Assembly (NCBI GenBank): GCA_035403465.1
Contig: DAONFG010000032.1
Coordinates: 1 to 42,737 of the forward strand
Direction of reading: 5' to 3'
From: JAAYBQ01 sp035403465
Lineage (GTDB): Bacteria; Spirochaetota; UBA4802; UBA5550
DNA length: 42,737 nucleotides
Numbering within the stretch: the first letter of the stretch is position 1; every line of letters begins with the position of its first letter. A program made the position numbers and the translations under genes. Positions 8,472-16,391 of the stretch are shown here, piece by piece. The notes below the pieces were generated by a model, which saw only the letters and a list, made by a program, of their open reading frames with translations, was not told the DNA's origin and did no database searches.

Positions 8472-9824
8472 ATGGAAAGAGTAAAAGAACTTTCGGAAAA
8501 AAGCATCAGCTCGCTTATGCTGAAGTTCTATATCCCGGCATTTACCGGAATAATAGCAGGCGCCCTCTACAATATAATAGACAGGATACTTATTGGCCAG
8601 AGCGTGGGCCCACTTGCCCTTTCAGGCCTCAGCGTAACATTCCCCGTAATGATAATCATCATGGGATTCGGCATGCTTGTGGGGATCGGTTCAGGCGTAC
8701 TTGTATCGATTGAACTCGGTAAAGGGAACAAAGAGCGCGCAGAGAAGGTACTGGGAAACGGAATATTCCTGATGACTGTACTCTCGCTTTTACTTACAGC
8801 TGCAGGTTTCCTGTCCAAGGGATTCATACTCAATTCATTCGGCGCAACGGCAGATACCATCCATTACGCTGACCAGTTCCTGACCATAATACTGGGCGGG
8901 ACGATCTTCGGCCTGATAGGCAACGGGTTCAACTCGGTCATAAGGGCCGAGGGGAACGCGAACAAGGCAATGATCTCCACACTCATAAGCGTGGGAATAA
9001 ACGTGGTGCTTGGGGTGATATTCATTATCATCCTTGGACTTGGTGTACGCGGCGCGGCTGCAGCCACTGTCATTGCCCAGTTTGTTCTCGCTTTCTATGT
9101 CATTCTGCACTTTACACGCGGAAAGTCAGTGGTGAAACTTCACCCCATTAACCTGGTTCCCGATTTTGACATACTGAAAAATATAATCTCCGCGGGCATT
9201 GCCCCCTTTGTAATGCAGATCGCAGGCAGCGTCACGCAGGCCCTGTACAATATTCAGCTGATAAAGCACGGCGGGGACACCGCGGTCGCTGTCATGGGCA
9301 TTATTAACAGTGTGGCCATACTGCTTGTGATGTCTATCATCGCGCTCAACATGGCATCCCAGCCCATACTGGGATTCAACTACGGCGCAGGGAACCACTC
9401 AAGGGTCAGGGAGACATTCATACTGGTGCTGAAGTACTCCTCTGTTATTTCTATCGGGGGATTCTTTATAAGTGAAATTTTTCCGGCTTCAATTATCAGG
9501 CTATTCAACAGTGACCCTGAACTGCTGCGTATCGGAGTTCCTGGTATAAGAATATTCATGGCCATGATGCCCATTGTGGGCTTCCAGATTGTCACAAGCA
9601 ATTACTACCAGGCAACGGGAAGGGCCGGGGTTGCCGCTGCGATTACCCTGCTGCGCCAGGTCGTGATCCTTATCCCCATACTTCTTATTCTTCCCGGGAT
9701 TTTTGGAATCAACGGCATATGGATAGCCTCGCCTGTTTCAGACTTTCTTACGGGCATATTTGTGCTCTACCTTGTGTTCAGGGGATTCAGGGAACTTGAC
9801 ATAAAAATAGCACAGGTCTCTTGA
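8472..9824 (+). CDS. MATE family multidrug/sodium antiporter
   Basis: Inner-membrane exporter of the MATE family, expected to use Na+ or H+ gradients to expel cationic compounds. The 450 residues form about twelve membrane segments in two related six-helix halves. Typical features are the start region SISSLMLKFYIPAFTGIIAGALYNIIDRILIG (the family's P..N..D.. pattern), the GxGxGVLVSIELGKG loop between helices 2 and 3, the NKAMISTLISVGINVVLG segment and the second-half 'SQPILGFNYGAG' and 'TSNYYQATGRA' motifs characteristic of the MepA/NorM-like branch. I chose the ATG at 8472 over the TTG at 8439 because MERVKELSEKSI is a typical N-terminus. The substrate cannot be predicted. Confidence 0.94.
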   Translation: MERVKELSEKSISSLMLKFYIPAFTGIIAGALYNIIDRILIGQSVGPLALSGLSVTFPVMIIIMGFGMLVGIGSGVLVSIELGKGNKERAEKVLGNGIFLMTVLSLLLTAAGFLSKGFILNSFGATADTIHYADQFLTIILGGTIFGLIGNGFNSVIRAEGNANKAMISTLISVGINVVLGVIFIIILGLGVRGAAAATVIAQFVLAFYVILHFTRGKSVVKLHPINLVPDFDILKNIISAGIAPFVMQIAGSVTQALYNIQLIKHGGDTAVAVMGIINSVAILLVMSIIALNMASQPILGFNYGAGNHSRVRETFILVLKYSSVISIGGFFISEIFPASIIRLFNSDPELLRIGVPGIRIFMAMMPIVGFQIVTSNYYQATGRAGVAAAITLLRQVVILIPILLILPGIFGINGIWIASPVSDFLTGIFVLYLVFRGFRELDIKIAQVS

Positions 9825-9905
9825 ACATGAAAAATTCATTATTATTTGACAGGAACCTCACGCTATATATTACTTCTATTATCCACTAAGTCGCCGAAGG
9901 ATACC

Positions 9906-10154
9906 ATGAAATCACTTTTCACCCGAAGCCTTAAACTGATCAGAAACATCATAGTAATACTGACTATTTCAGGAATGAGTCTCTTTCTAATGGAGAGCAG
10001 AAGTTTATCCGCGAAAGACGCATACCTGAAAAAGACCGTTACCACAAAGTCGGAACTTAACCTGCGTGAAACACTTACCACTGATTTAAAATGCACAGTT
10101 ACAAGAACTGAAAAAATCGAAGATGGCGAAGAAGAGAAGCAGAATTTGAAATAA
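9906..10154 (+). CDS. Small exported protein, unknown
   Basis: An 82-residue protein with an N-terminal signal-like segment (MKSLFTRSLKLIRNIIVILTISGMSLFLMESRSLSA) and a short basic/acidic mature part ending EKIEDGEEEKQNLK. The ATG at 9906 has AAGGAT upstream at good spacing. The same frame can be read from a TTG at 9846, but that TTG lies inside a TTGACA that is more likely a promoter element. The mature segment 'TTKSELNLRETLTTDLKC' recalls the start of SH3-type domains (KxxLNVRxxPs), yet the domain is cut off after one strand, so this could be a remnant. It lies between the MATE gene and the YCII-like gene. Confidence 0.45.
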   Translation: MKSLFTRSLKLIRNIIVILTISGMSLFLMESRSLSAKDAYLKKTVTTKSELNLRETLTTDLKCTVTRTEKIEDGEEEKQNLK

Positions 10155-10318
10155 TATGAATGAGAATTGTCTTACAGAAAAAAGCATATAAAAAATATTG
10201 CTGCTTGCTTTTTATAATTATCACTTTGTCTATTGCAGTTACCGGTTCCGGACAGTATAACAGTGAACCGGAATGCTTTAAAAAAACCAGCTTATACACG
10301 TATATTCAAGGAGACTTT

Positions 10319-10588
10319 ATGGAAAAAATATTTACATTCTGCTATTTCATGAAATTTGAGCCGGCCAGGCTTAAAACGCTCATTCCCGAACAGATAGATT
10401 ACTGGAAAGAACATGCCCCGGCCAATTTTTCGGGCGGTCCGTTTCAGGACCGGAGCGGCGGCATGCTCACCTTTTCAGCACCAGGCCTGGCTGCGGCTGA
10501 AGAGATATGCAAGGGTGACCCCTTTGTCAAATCGGGACTTGTCGAAGAGTACTGGGTCAGGGAATGGCTGGTCAGTCACCGAAGGTGA
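10319..10588 (+). CDS. YCII-like dimeric alpha/beta-barrel protein
   Basis: An 89-residue protein resembling the YciI/YCII-related family, small proteins of ferredoxin-like fold whose best-known members are of uncertain enzymatic role. Supporting segments are the first strand MEKIFTFCYFMKF, a helix with RPEH-like 'IPEQIDYWKEHA', the GGPFQDRSGGMLTFSA turn and strand, and the AEEICKGDPFVKSGLVEEYWVREW ending; 'GDPFVKSGLV' is highly characteristic of the family. The start at 10319 has AAGGAG at ideal spacing. A longer reading from 10160 would add a signal-like leader, which I reject. The stop codon abuts the stop of the convergent CoA-transferase/GNAT gene with no spacer. Confidence 0.8.
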   Translation: MEKIFTFCYFMKFEPARLKTLIPEQIDYWKEHAPANFSGGPFQDRSGGMLTFSAPGLAAAEEICKGDPFVKSGLVEEYWVREWLVSHRR

Positions 10589-12436
10589 TCACAGCTCAAA
10601 CTCAAGCTCGATCGTATCACCATCGTAGTGCTTAACCGGCGTAACCGAAACCTTCTCAAAAACAGTGAGCATCTTTGTATTCTGCGCCAGAACCGATGCA
10701 ACAAGTTTCTTTATTCCGCGCTCGCGTGCAACTTTTATCAGGTAGTTCGCCATAAACGTAGCGATCCCCTTCCCCTGGTAGTTCTCGTCAACAAGGAATG
10801 CCATCTCTGATGATAGTCCGTCCGGGTACGCGGCGTAGCGTGCCTCTGCCACAATCCTCTCAATGTTACCCTGCTGGTGAACTGCCACAACCGAAAGAAT
10901 TTTATCGTAATCCACGCTCAGGTACTGCTGCATGTTCCTGTGGGGCATGACCCTCACGTTTGTAAAATACCTGTAGTATTTTGCCTCGTCCGAAAACTTG
11001 TAAAACAGCCTGCGCATCCCGTCCTCGTCCGACGCGCGTATAGGCCTGATCTTCAGTTCAAGCCCGTCCCTGAATGTCCTGATCGTCTCAATATCTGCAG
11101 GGTAATTTGCAGCTATTGACCTGTATATCTGGTCAGCGTAGATAATTCCCATCTCCTTCGCCTGGTTAAACAGCTCCTCCCTGTGGTCAGGGTGCGCGAT
11201 CTCAATAAGCGCCATTGCCCTCTCCCTGATTGACCTTCCGAAAAGCATGGCAATGCCGTACTCGGTAACAACATAACGCGCCGCGCTGAGTGTTGACCTG
11301 ATGCGGTAATTCTCCCTGTCATGTTTTATTACAATATTGCTCTGCCCGTTCTGGTCAAGGGACTGCAGTACATAGAGCACCCTTCCGCTTCCTGAAAAAG
11401 CGGTCCCCGCTGCGAAGTTGAATTTACTCTCGTAGCCTGAAAGCAGGTCGTCCCTTTCGTACACAAGAACCGATGAAGCGGTGATGTCGATCTTCTCAAT
11501 GTTCATGATGCTGATAAGCCTGGGAATATCCTTTATGGTAAGCGGGTTAGACAGTTTCGCCACGGGGTAGAATCCGAATAGCTGGTTCCTGTCGACGTAA
11601 TCGTACAACTCCCTGGAACCGTAGCAGTAACTCGTTGATATCTGACCTCCGTTCTCCCTCTTCCTGTCAACGGATATCGCCCCGGCCTCGACAAGGCCGA
11701 TCACCCAGTCCGAAATTACATTTGTAAGAATTCCCAGGTTCTTCTTCGATTGGAGATGCACGGCTATTGCGTCGAAGATTCTTCCCACGTGAAGCACCAC
11801 TGTTGACCCGTCCTGTATCAGGTTGCTTACCTGCCAGCCTATCCTTTCATGTATCTGGTCGTACTGCCTTTGCTCCCGTTCAAGAAGGGGTTCATTGCTC
11901 ATGATCACGTACTGCACCTGGTCAACGTGTATTGATGATTCACCGTTTGTCACAGGCATGTTTGGATTTACCTCTGCCACAACAACCGCAGCGTTCTTGA
12001 TCAACGTGTCAACAACATCAACCGCGACACCAAGGCTCATGTATCCCCTTTTGTCAGGAGGTGATGTTGCAATTACTGCGATGTCGATCTCTATTGCCTT
12101 TGTAGCAAAGATATAGGGGATCTCAACAAGGTTTGCCGGAATATAATCCTGCCTGCCGTCAAAGATCTCCTCGGACACAGTCTGCCCGCTTCTGAAGGTT
12201 TTAAGCCTTATATGGTTTTGCTCGCATAATTTCGCGTTGAATACCTCACCTGCGGAAAAAAGCTGAATAACCTCGAGGTCATAGTTTCTAAGCCTCTCTG
12301 AAGCCACCAGTTCCCTCGCTGAAAGGGTAGGGATCGCGGGCCCGCTTGTAAGGAATATCCTGTTGCCTGGTTTTATCAGATCGAGCAGCTTATTCAGATC
12401 GATTTTCTTACTCTCAAAATTTTCAGGTTTGTACAT
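10589..12436 (-). CDS. Acetyl-CoA hydrolase/transferase fused to GNAT acetyltransferase
   Basis: A 615-residue two-domain protein. Residues 1 to about 430 are an acetyl-CoA hydrolase/transferase (class I CoA-transferase) domain; the hallmark C-terminal part reads SGSGRVLYVLQSL then VVTEYGIAMLFGRSIRERA and LIEIAHPDHREEL. Residues about 455-615 are a GNAT N-acetyltransferase domain with the acetyl-CoA pyrophosphate loop NYQGKGIA near residue 553 and the terminal strand VFEKVSVTPVKHY. The first domain should move CoA between acyl groups or hydrolyse acyl-CoA; the GNAT domain could acetylate a protein or small molecule, and the fusion suggests local use or sensing of acyl-CoA. This bifunctional architecture is known from several bacterial groups. 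The gene stands alone on its strand. The true acyl substrates cannot be read from sequence. Confidence 0.92.
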   Translation of the reverse strand: MYKPENFESKKIDLNKLLDLIKPGNRIFLTSGPAIPTLSARELVASERLRNYDLEVIQLFSAGEVFNAKLCEQNHIRLKTFRSGQTVSEEIFDGRQDYIPANLVEIPYIFATKAIEIDIAVIATSPPDKRGYMSLGVAVDVVDTLIKNAAVVVAEVNPNMPVTNGESSIHVDQVQYVIMSNEPLLEREQRQYDQIHERIGWQVSNLIQDGSTVVLHVGRIFDAIAVHLQSKKNLGILTNVISDWVIGLVEAGAISVDRKRENGGQISTSYCYGSRELYDYVDRNQLFGFYPVAKLSNPLTIKDIPRLISIMNIEKIDITASSVLVYERDDLLSGYESKFNFAAGTAFSGSGRVLYVLQSLDQNGQSNIVIKHDRENYRIRSTLSAARYVVTEYGIAMLFGRSIRERAMALIEIAHPDHREELFNQAKEMGIIYADQIYRSIAANYPADIETIRTFRDGLELKIRPIRASDEDGMRRLFYKFSDEAKYYRYFTNVRVMPHRNMQQYLSVDYDKILSVVAVHQQGNIERIVAEARYAAYPDGLSSEMAFLVDENYQGKGIATFMANYLIKVARERGIKKLVASVLAQNTKMLTVFEKVSVTPVKHYDGDTIELEFEL

Positions 12437-12533
12437 TCCGTTTTCCTCTTGTCATTTATATCATTTTTTATCTTTCACGTTTTCATTATCATCCGGGATT
12501 ATTGGCTATATTGCATTCCCTTTTCACCGGAAA

Positions 12534-12722
12534 GCCCCCTGTCCCCCAAAGGGGGCACGTATCCGGAATTATTCTTATAATAAATATTCTTTACTCCTAT
12601 TCTAAACAAGCTCTATACTATTTAGAACATCTTTTGCCAGCTCAACAATAAAAAAATTTAATTCCTGTTCCTTGAATCACTAATTGCTTTCAGTTACGTG
12701 CCCCCTCCGGGGACAGGGGGCA
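12534..12722. repeat. GC-rich inverted-repeat element in a gene-free region
   Basis: In the 441-base gene-free region 12437-12877, two ~27-bp units lie in inverted orientation at 12534-12560 and 12696-12722. Both read GCCCCCTGTCCCC at one end and GGGGGCACGT at the other; the left has AAA in the centre where the right has GGA, with one base length difference. Each unit is itself a hairpin (CCCCC...GGGGG) and the pair can fold together over an AT-rich 135-base centre. The arrangement resembles a short non-autonomous element or a strong structured RNA. No ORF of note lies inside, and no target-site duplication was found. Confidence 0.65.
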
Positions 12723-12802
12723 GGCAGCACAGTGTAACATTTTATAATCAAACATCAATCATATAAAACAAATTATGTAGTAATCACACCTTCATTATTC
12801 TA

Positions 12803-12831
12803 TTGACATCATACTAAAAGCTCTGTATCAT
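12803..12831 (+). promoter_or_regulatory. Promoter for the FlgO-like/TPR gene
   Basis: TTGACA (12803-12808) and TATCAT (12826-12831) are separated by exactly 17 bases, close to the ideal sigma70 promoter. The expected start near 12838 leaves a ~40-base leader, with GGAG at 12868-12871 before the ATG at 12878. It probably drives the three-gene run to 15156. Confidence 0.6.
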
Positions 12832-12877
12832 TTCAACAATCAGAACCTGTATTACCACAATATTCCCGGAGACCATC

Positions 12878-14347
12878 ATGGCCAGAAAAAAAATTTCCCT
12901 GCTAACCCTCATTGCGTTTGCATCACTAATCCTCTCGCAGCCGGTGTTCACCCGGACAACCCCGGCAAAGATGAATATACTGGTATACCCTTTCCGCTTT
13001 GACGGCGATACAAACTTTTCATGGATCGCTGCCGGCCTCACGGACACGGTAATCTCGGACCTTCATAACATCAATGCGGTCAGCGTGTTCTCAGATGAAG
13101 ACAGGAAAAAAGCCATAAGGGAGATGGAGCTTGGAATGACCGGTCTCTTCGATGAATCAACTGTGGTCAAAGTAGGTAATGTGATAGGCGCAAATGTTGT
13201 TTTTACAGGCTCCATACAGGTTTCGGGAAGTGTCATACGCATAAATGCCAGGCTGCTTAACGTTGAAACAACAAAGATTGAAAACACTATAAAACTCGAT
13301 GGAACTACTGAGAAAATATTTGAACTGCAGGACAGGGTTGTAACAGGGCTCATGACTGAAGCGGAAAAAATTCAAACATCAAATTTAACGCAGGTAAAGT
13401 TCAGCAGCGATGAAATAAAAAAGATCGAATCCGGCTATAAGCCCAAACGTGAAGCTTATGAATTATACTCAAAGGGCCTTGAACTGCGCGACTCGAATCC
13501 CGATGCCGCGCTTAGCATGTTTCTCAAGGCTGCAGAGATTGATCCCGGGTATGCCGATGCGTTAATAGAAGCCGGTCATACTGCGGGGAGCATACTGAAC
13601 AGGTTCCCCGAAGCCCTGGATTACCTTGCGCGCGCAGCATCCATGCTGGAAAAAAGCGGCGGAACTTCGAGTGACGACTATGCAAGGGTTCTCCAGTACA
13701 CCGGTGAAGTTTACCGCTATAAGGGTGAGCACGACAGGGCCATGGAATACTACTCAAAATCCCTTGAAATACGGGAGAAGCTTGGACTTCAAAACACAAT
13801 CAGCTATGCCGACACCCTTAGCAACATGGGAATCCTCTACCGCAGCAAAGGTGACGGAGATAAAGCTGTTGAATATTATACCCGCGCTGAAAAAATCCTT
13901 CTGGATCTCGGGCTGCAGAACAGTGACGGTTATGCCTCGCTCATGAACAACATGGGACTGGCGTCTATCTCTAAAGGCGATCCGGACAAAGCCCTTGAAT
14001 ATTTCATGGTCGCAAAAAACACGCGTGAAAGACTTTCACTGCAGAAGTCCGACGGATACGCAACTATCCTGAACAATATAGGAATAGTTTACTCATCGCA
14101 GCTGCAGTACGATAAATCGCTCGACTACTTCATGCAGGCAAAGCAGGCCTATGACGGCATAAAGCTCCAGGAGACCGTTGCCTATGGAGTGCTGCAGTCG
14201 AACCTTGCGGGCGTATACGAGAACCTGGGGCAGAAGGAGCTTGCAGGCGAATACTACCGCAAATCATACGACACCCTTACTAAAATCGGCTACCAGGGGA
14301 AATGGCGCGACAATGCCCTGAAGAATGCAAAGCGCCTTGGCAAATAA
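12878..14347 (+). CDS. Secreted FlgO/TolB-like protein with TPR repeats
   Basis: A 489-residue exported protein: signal peptide (residues 1 to ~25), a FlgO/TolB-N-like domain (about 30-165; MNILVYPFRFDGDTNFSWIAAGLTDTVISDL, then GANVVFTGSIQVSGSVIRINARLLN) and a TPR array (about 190-480). The TPRs are mostly of the 42-residue kinesin-light-chain type, with near-repeats such as YYSKSLEIREKLGLQN, YYTRAEKILLDLGLQN and YFMVAKNTRERLSLQK. The known role of FlgO-like domains is at the cell envelope, and TPRs bind partner proteins, so it may be a periplasmic scaffold. It heads an operon with the HhH and small secreted genes (7-base gaps each). A good promoter and Shine-Dalgarno precede it. Confidence 0.85.
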   Translation: MARKKISLLTLIAFASLILSQPVFTRTTPAKMNILVYPFRFDGDTNFSWIAAGLTDTVISDLHNINAVSVFSDEDRKKAIREMELGMTGLFDESTVVKVGNVIGANVVFTGSIQVSGSVIRINARLLNVETTKIENTIKLDGTTEKIFELQDRVVTGLMTEAEKIQTSNLTQVKFSSDEIKKIESGYKPKREAYELYSKGLELRDSNPDAALSMFLKAAEIDPGYADALIEAGHTAGSILNRFPEALDYLARAASMLEKSGGTSSDDYARVLQYTGEVYRYKGEHDRAMEYYSKSLEIREKLGLQNTISYADTLSNMGILYRSKGDGDKAVEYYTRAEKILLDLGLQNSDGYASLMNNMGLASISKGDPDKALEYFMVAKNTRERLSLQKSDGYATILNNIGIVYSSQLQYDKSLDYFMQAKQAYDGIKLQETVAYGVLQSNLAGVYENLGQKELAGEYYRKSYDTLTKIGYQGKWRDNALKNAKRLGK

Positions 14348-14354
14348 CCCGCAG

Positions 14355-14618
14355 ATGAAAAAATCTTCAGTTTCAGAACTCCGAACCATACCCGGTATAG
14401 GACCATCGATGGAAAGGGATCTTATTGACCTTGGCATAAACAGAATCGCGGACCTCAGGGGTAAAAATCCCGAGATTATGTACGACGCTTTATGCACGAT
14501 CCGGAATACCCGCATTGACCGCTGCGTGCTTTACGTTTTCCGTTGCGCGGTTTACTTTGCAGAACATGAAAAGCATAACCCTGAACTCCTTAAATGGTGG
14601 AACTGGAAGGACCGCTAA
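14355..14618 (+). CDS. Cdd1-type helix-hairpin-helix protein ('pathogenicity locus' family)
   Basis: An 87-residue protein of the Cdd1 ('pathogenicity locus') family. The N-terminal SELRTIPGIGPSMERDLIDLGI is a helix-hairpin-helix motif of the kind that binds the DNA backbone non-specifically, followed by RIADLRGKNPEIMYDALC and the family's very conserved DRCVLYVFRCAVYFAE ending. Its job is not established in any organism as far as I know; despite the name it is widespread in harmless bacteria. I chose the ATG at 14355 (MKKSSVSEL), seven bases after the preceding stop; the longer frame read from 14325 overlaps the TPR gene. A DNA-binding protein between two secreted proteins is odd, and the operon context does not explain it. 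Confidence 0.85.
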   Translation: MKKSSVSELRTIPGIGPSMERDLIDLGINRIADLRGKNPEIMYDALCTIRNTRIDRCVLYVFRCAVYFAEHEKHNPELLKWWNWKDR

Positions 14619-14625
14619 ACAAAAC

Positions 14626-15156
14626 ATGATCAGACTCATAAAAAAAATTTTAATAACATTAACCTTTGTATTCTGCTGCAGCGCACCTTCTTACAGTGAA
14701 GGGGCTGTTGCCGGATTTACTCTTGGCACTCCTGGCCTGGTTAACCTTAACCTTGGTTATTACGGGGATACTTTCGGCATACAGGGATCCATATCAATGC
14801 TGCACCTGGCTGACGTGTGGCTGTCAGGTGAAACAGACGATACCAGTTCTGATATCGAGGAGGATTCAGGCCTGTTCTACGCGCTCTTCCAGCTTAACCT
14901 TGACTGCATCCTTTTTGAACGCGGCGATATAATGCTGGCAGGTTCAGTAGCTGGAGGCACCATCTGCTTTTCAGATGAGGGCTCGCCTGAAAGCGACCTG
15001 ACGCTCTTCTATGTCGGGCCATGTGTACATGCTGTATTCTATAATTTTTACCTTGAGCTGGGCGCCGCGTACGGGAAGGACTTCAGCGCCAGGTACGAGG
15101 AGAAGAACACACACATAATCCCCCTGGTGCAGTTAGGGTACATGAAATATTTCTGA
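14626..15156 (+). CDS. Small secreted protein, possible outer-membrane beta-barrel
   Basis: A 176-residue protein with a signal peptide (MIRLIKKILITLTFVFCCSAPSYS) and a strand-rich, glycine/aromatic-rich mature part (LGTPGLVNLNLGYYGDTFGIQGSISML ... FYNFYLELGAAYGKDF). It ends in the aromatic residue of QLGYMKYF, the pattern expected for an outer-membrane barrel recognised by BamA. Only about 150 mature residues are present, so an eight-stranded barrel is the most it could form. The ATG at 14626 lies seven bases after the HhH gene. The longer frame from 14515 is an overlap artefact. Function is unknown. Confidence 0.7.
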   Translation: MIRLIKKILITLTFVFCCSAPSYSEGAVAGFTLGTPGLVNLNLGYYGDTFGIQGSISMLHLADVWLSGETDDTSSDIEEDSGLFYALFQLNLDCILFERGDIMLAGSVAGGTICFSDEGSPESDLTLFYVGPCVHAVFYNFYLELGAAYGKDFSARYEEKNTHIIPLVQLGYMKYF

Positions 15157-15550
15157 AAATCAGGTAAAGATAATAAGGGAATCGAAGTAGTTAATGGAAT
15201 TTTTAATATATCGCAAGGAAAATGGCTTCACTGGGAACATTACAAGTTAAAACAGGTTCATGCATTATTCCGGCCGCACCCTGTAATCCTCTGTAGCAGC
15301 GTAATGCATTACGCTGCTGCGAAAAATTTATGCAACGCAGCATTGGTACAATACCGGTGTTAACCTGGATTTTCTGCTTTGAGCTGGCATCTCGGTACAC
15401 CGCCTTGTTGCAGTTCAGGATACTGAATGCATTTCAAGCGACACTCGATGACCGGACTTTTAGTGAGATGTATTGGTGCGGCCTGTACTGGTTAAGATTA
15501 AGGCGGCACAAATCTAATTTAAACAAATCGTATTGAATAAATATTGTCAA
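15157..15550. other. Gene-free region with a perfect 24-bp palindrome
   Basis: No supported gene. A perfect 24-bp palindrome lies at 15295-15318 (arms AGCAGCGTAATG / CATTACGCTGCT), which would form a strong cruciform or RNA hairpin; it is followed by GCGAAAAATTT but not by a clean U-tract. A 68-codon plus-strand ORF at 15330-15536 has no Shine-Dalgarno and looks like chance. Confidence 0.5.
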
Positions 15551-15574
15551 AATGAGACTGATTTGACATTCCGA
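15551..15574 (+). repeat. Direct repeat, left copy
   Basis: This 24-base unit, with core ACTGATTTGACATTCCGA, recurs once in the window at 16392-16415 with one mismatch in the bases before the core. The two copies bracket the unknown gene at 15838 and about 820 bases in all, just upstream of lexA. Confidence 0.75.
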
Positions 15575-15810
15575 TAATATTCAAGCTGTCCGGTAAACTT
15601 CTGAGTTCTGGTATAATATTCTCTGAGGTTTAACGCTTTTTCCTGAAAAGATAACCTGGTGTTAAACTGCCCTCACTGCAATACTATGGTAAAAATACCG
15701 TAAACTGCTGACATATCAATTCATTGAATATAGAGCATTGATGTAAAAACCGGTTTTTCTGCGTTTATAATAATTTTTTTCGCGCCTGGCTTCGATTAAA
15801 AACGTATATA
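15575..15810. other. Gene-free AT-rich leader with a 14-bp palindrome
   Basis: The stretch contains AAAAACCGGTTTTT, a perfect 14-bp palindrome at 15745-15758, and an AT-rich tract with TATAAT at 15766-15771 that has no -35 partner at proper distance. No gene is supported. Confidence 0.35.
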
Positions 15811-15826
15811 CTGTATCAACACACAG
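15811..15826 (+). promoter_or_regulatory. SOS-box-like site CTGT-N8-ACAG
   Basis: The 16 bases match the enterobacterial LexA operator pattern CTGT-N8-ACAG exactly and overlap a -10-like TATACT at 15807-15812, just upstream of AGGAGG and the ATG at 15838. The gene lies next to lexA. However, lexA itself has no such site upstream, and LexA operators differ between phyla, so the match may be coincidental. Confidence 0.4.
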
Positions 15827-15837
15827 GAGGAACCTGT

Positions 15838-16299
15838 ATGAAAATAGTCCTAACACGTGAATACGAGAATATGCACGGCAGATCAGGTGACCTGATTATT
15901 TATAACTGGAAGGGGATCAAATGCGCAAGGTGCAGGGTAATTCCCAGTAATCCAAGGACAAAGAACCAGCAGGCAAACAGGATGCGTTTTGCAGAGGCAT
16001 CCGCGTCATGGAGAGCCCTCCCTGATGAAACAAAAAGACTGTATAACTTCAGGGCATCAGGGCTTGGCAGGAGCATCAGCGGCTTCAACCTTTACATGTC
16101 AGACTGCATGAACGCCAGGATCAGAACAGGCGCACAGGTACAGGAAGCGCATGGTAAAAGAAATATACGGTTATCTAACCGTCACTCCGGCTACCCGCTC
16201 CGTATCAACACTGTCCAGGGACAGGGCATGCTTCTGAATGGAAAAAATACCGGCCTGGACCTCCCCCCGGGGTATCAAAAGCTGGCCAGGGCATCCTGA
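15838..16299 (+). CDS. Small basic protein with conserved W/F helical motif, unknown function
   Basis: A 153-residue Arg/Asn-rich basic protein. The centre reads NPRTKNQQANRMRFAEASASWRALPDETKRLYNFRAS, then GRSISGFNLYMSD. A related pattern (NPRTxxQQxNRxxF..AxxAWxxLsxxxkxxWn...G.NLYM) occurs, from memory, in uncharacterised proteins of several phyla. The spacing W-x2-L-x2-E-x4-Y superficially recalls the end of HMG boxes. The C-terminal third (residues 105-153) looks disordered. Expression is plausible: a perfect AGGAGG lies before the ATG and an SOS-box-like site lies over the -10. Direct repeats bracket it, which may indicate local duplication or transfer. Nucleic-acid binding is a guess from the basic composition only. 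Confidence 0.7.
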   Translation: MKIVLTREYENMHGRSGDLIIYNWKGIKCARCRVIPSNPRTKNQQANRMRFAEASASWRALPDETKRLYNFRASGLGRSISGFNLYMSDCMNARIRTGAQVQEAHGKRNIRLSNRHSGYPLRINTVQGQGMLLNGKNTGLDLPPGYQKLARAS

Positions 16300-16391
16300 A
16301 CAGTATATTTCGCGGCATAACAGGGAGATTATCGTAAAAAAAGGGCTCATCAGGAACTGAGAAGCGGCGGAGCCATGCCTTGTTGACAGGA

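Noticed and set aside
9846..9905. TTG start for the small secreted protein
   Set aside because: That TTG is part of a TTGACA -35-like element; ATG 9906 has a better Shine-Dalgarno.
10160..10318. Signal-like extension of the YCII-like protein
   Set aside because: The start at 10319 has a perfect AAGGAG, and the extension is unlike the family.
15330..15536. 68-codon ORF downstream of the 24-bp palindrome
   Set aside because: No Shine-Dalgarno or recognisable composition; likely chance.
15838..16299. HMG-box reading of the 15838 protein
   Set aside because: Only a short stretch (SWRALPDETKRLY) looks similar; the preceding HMG helices are absent.
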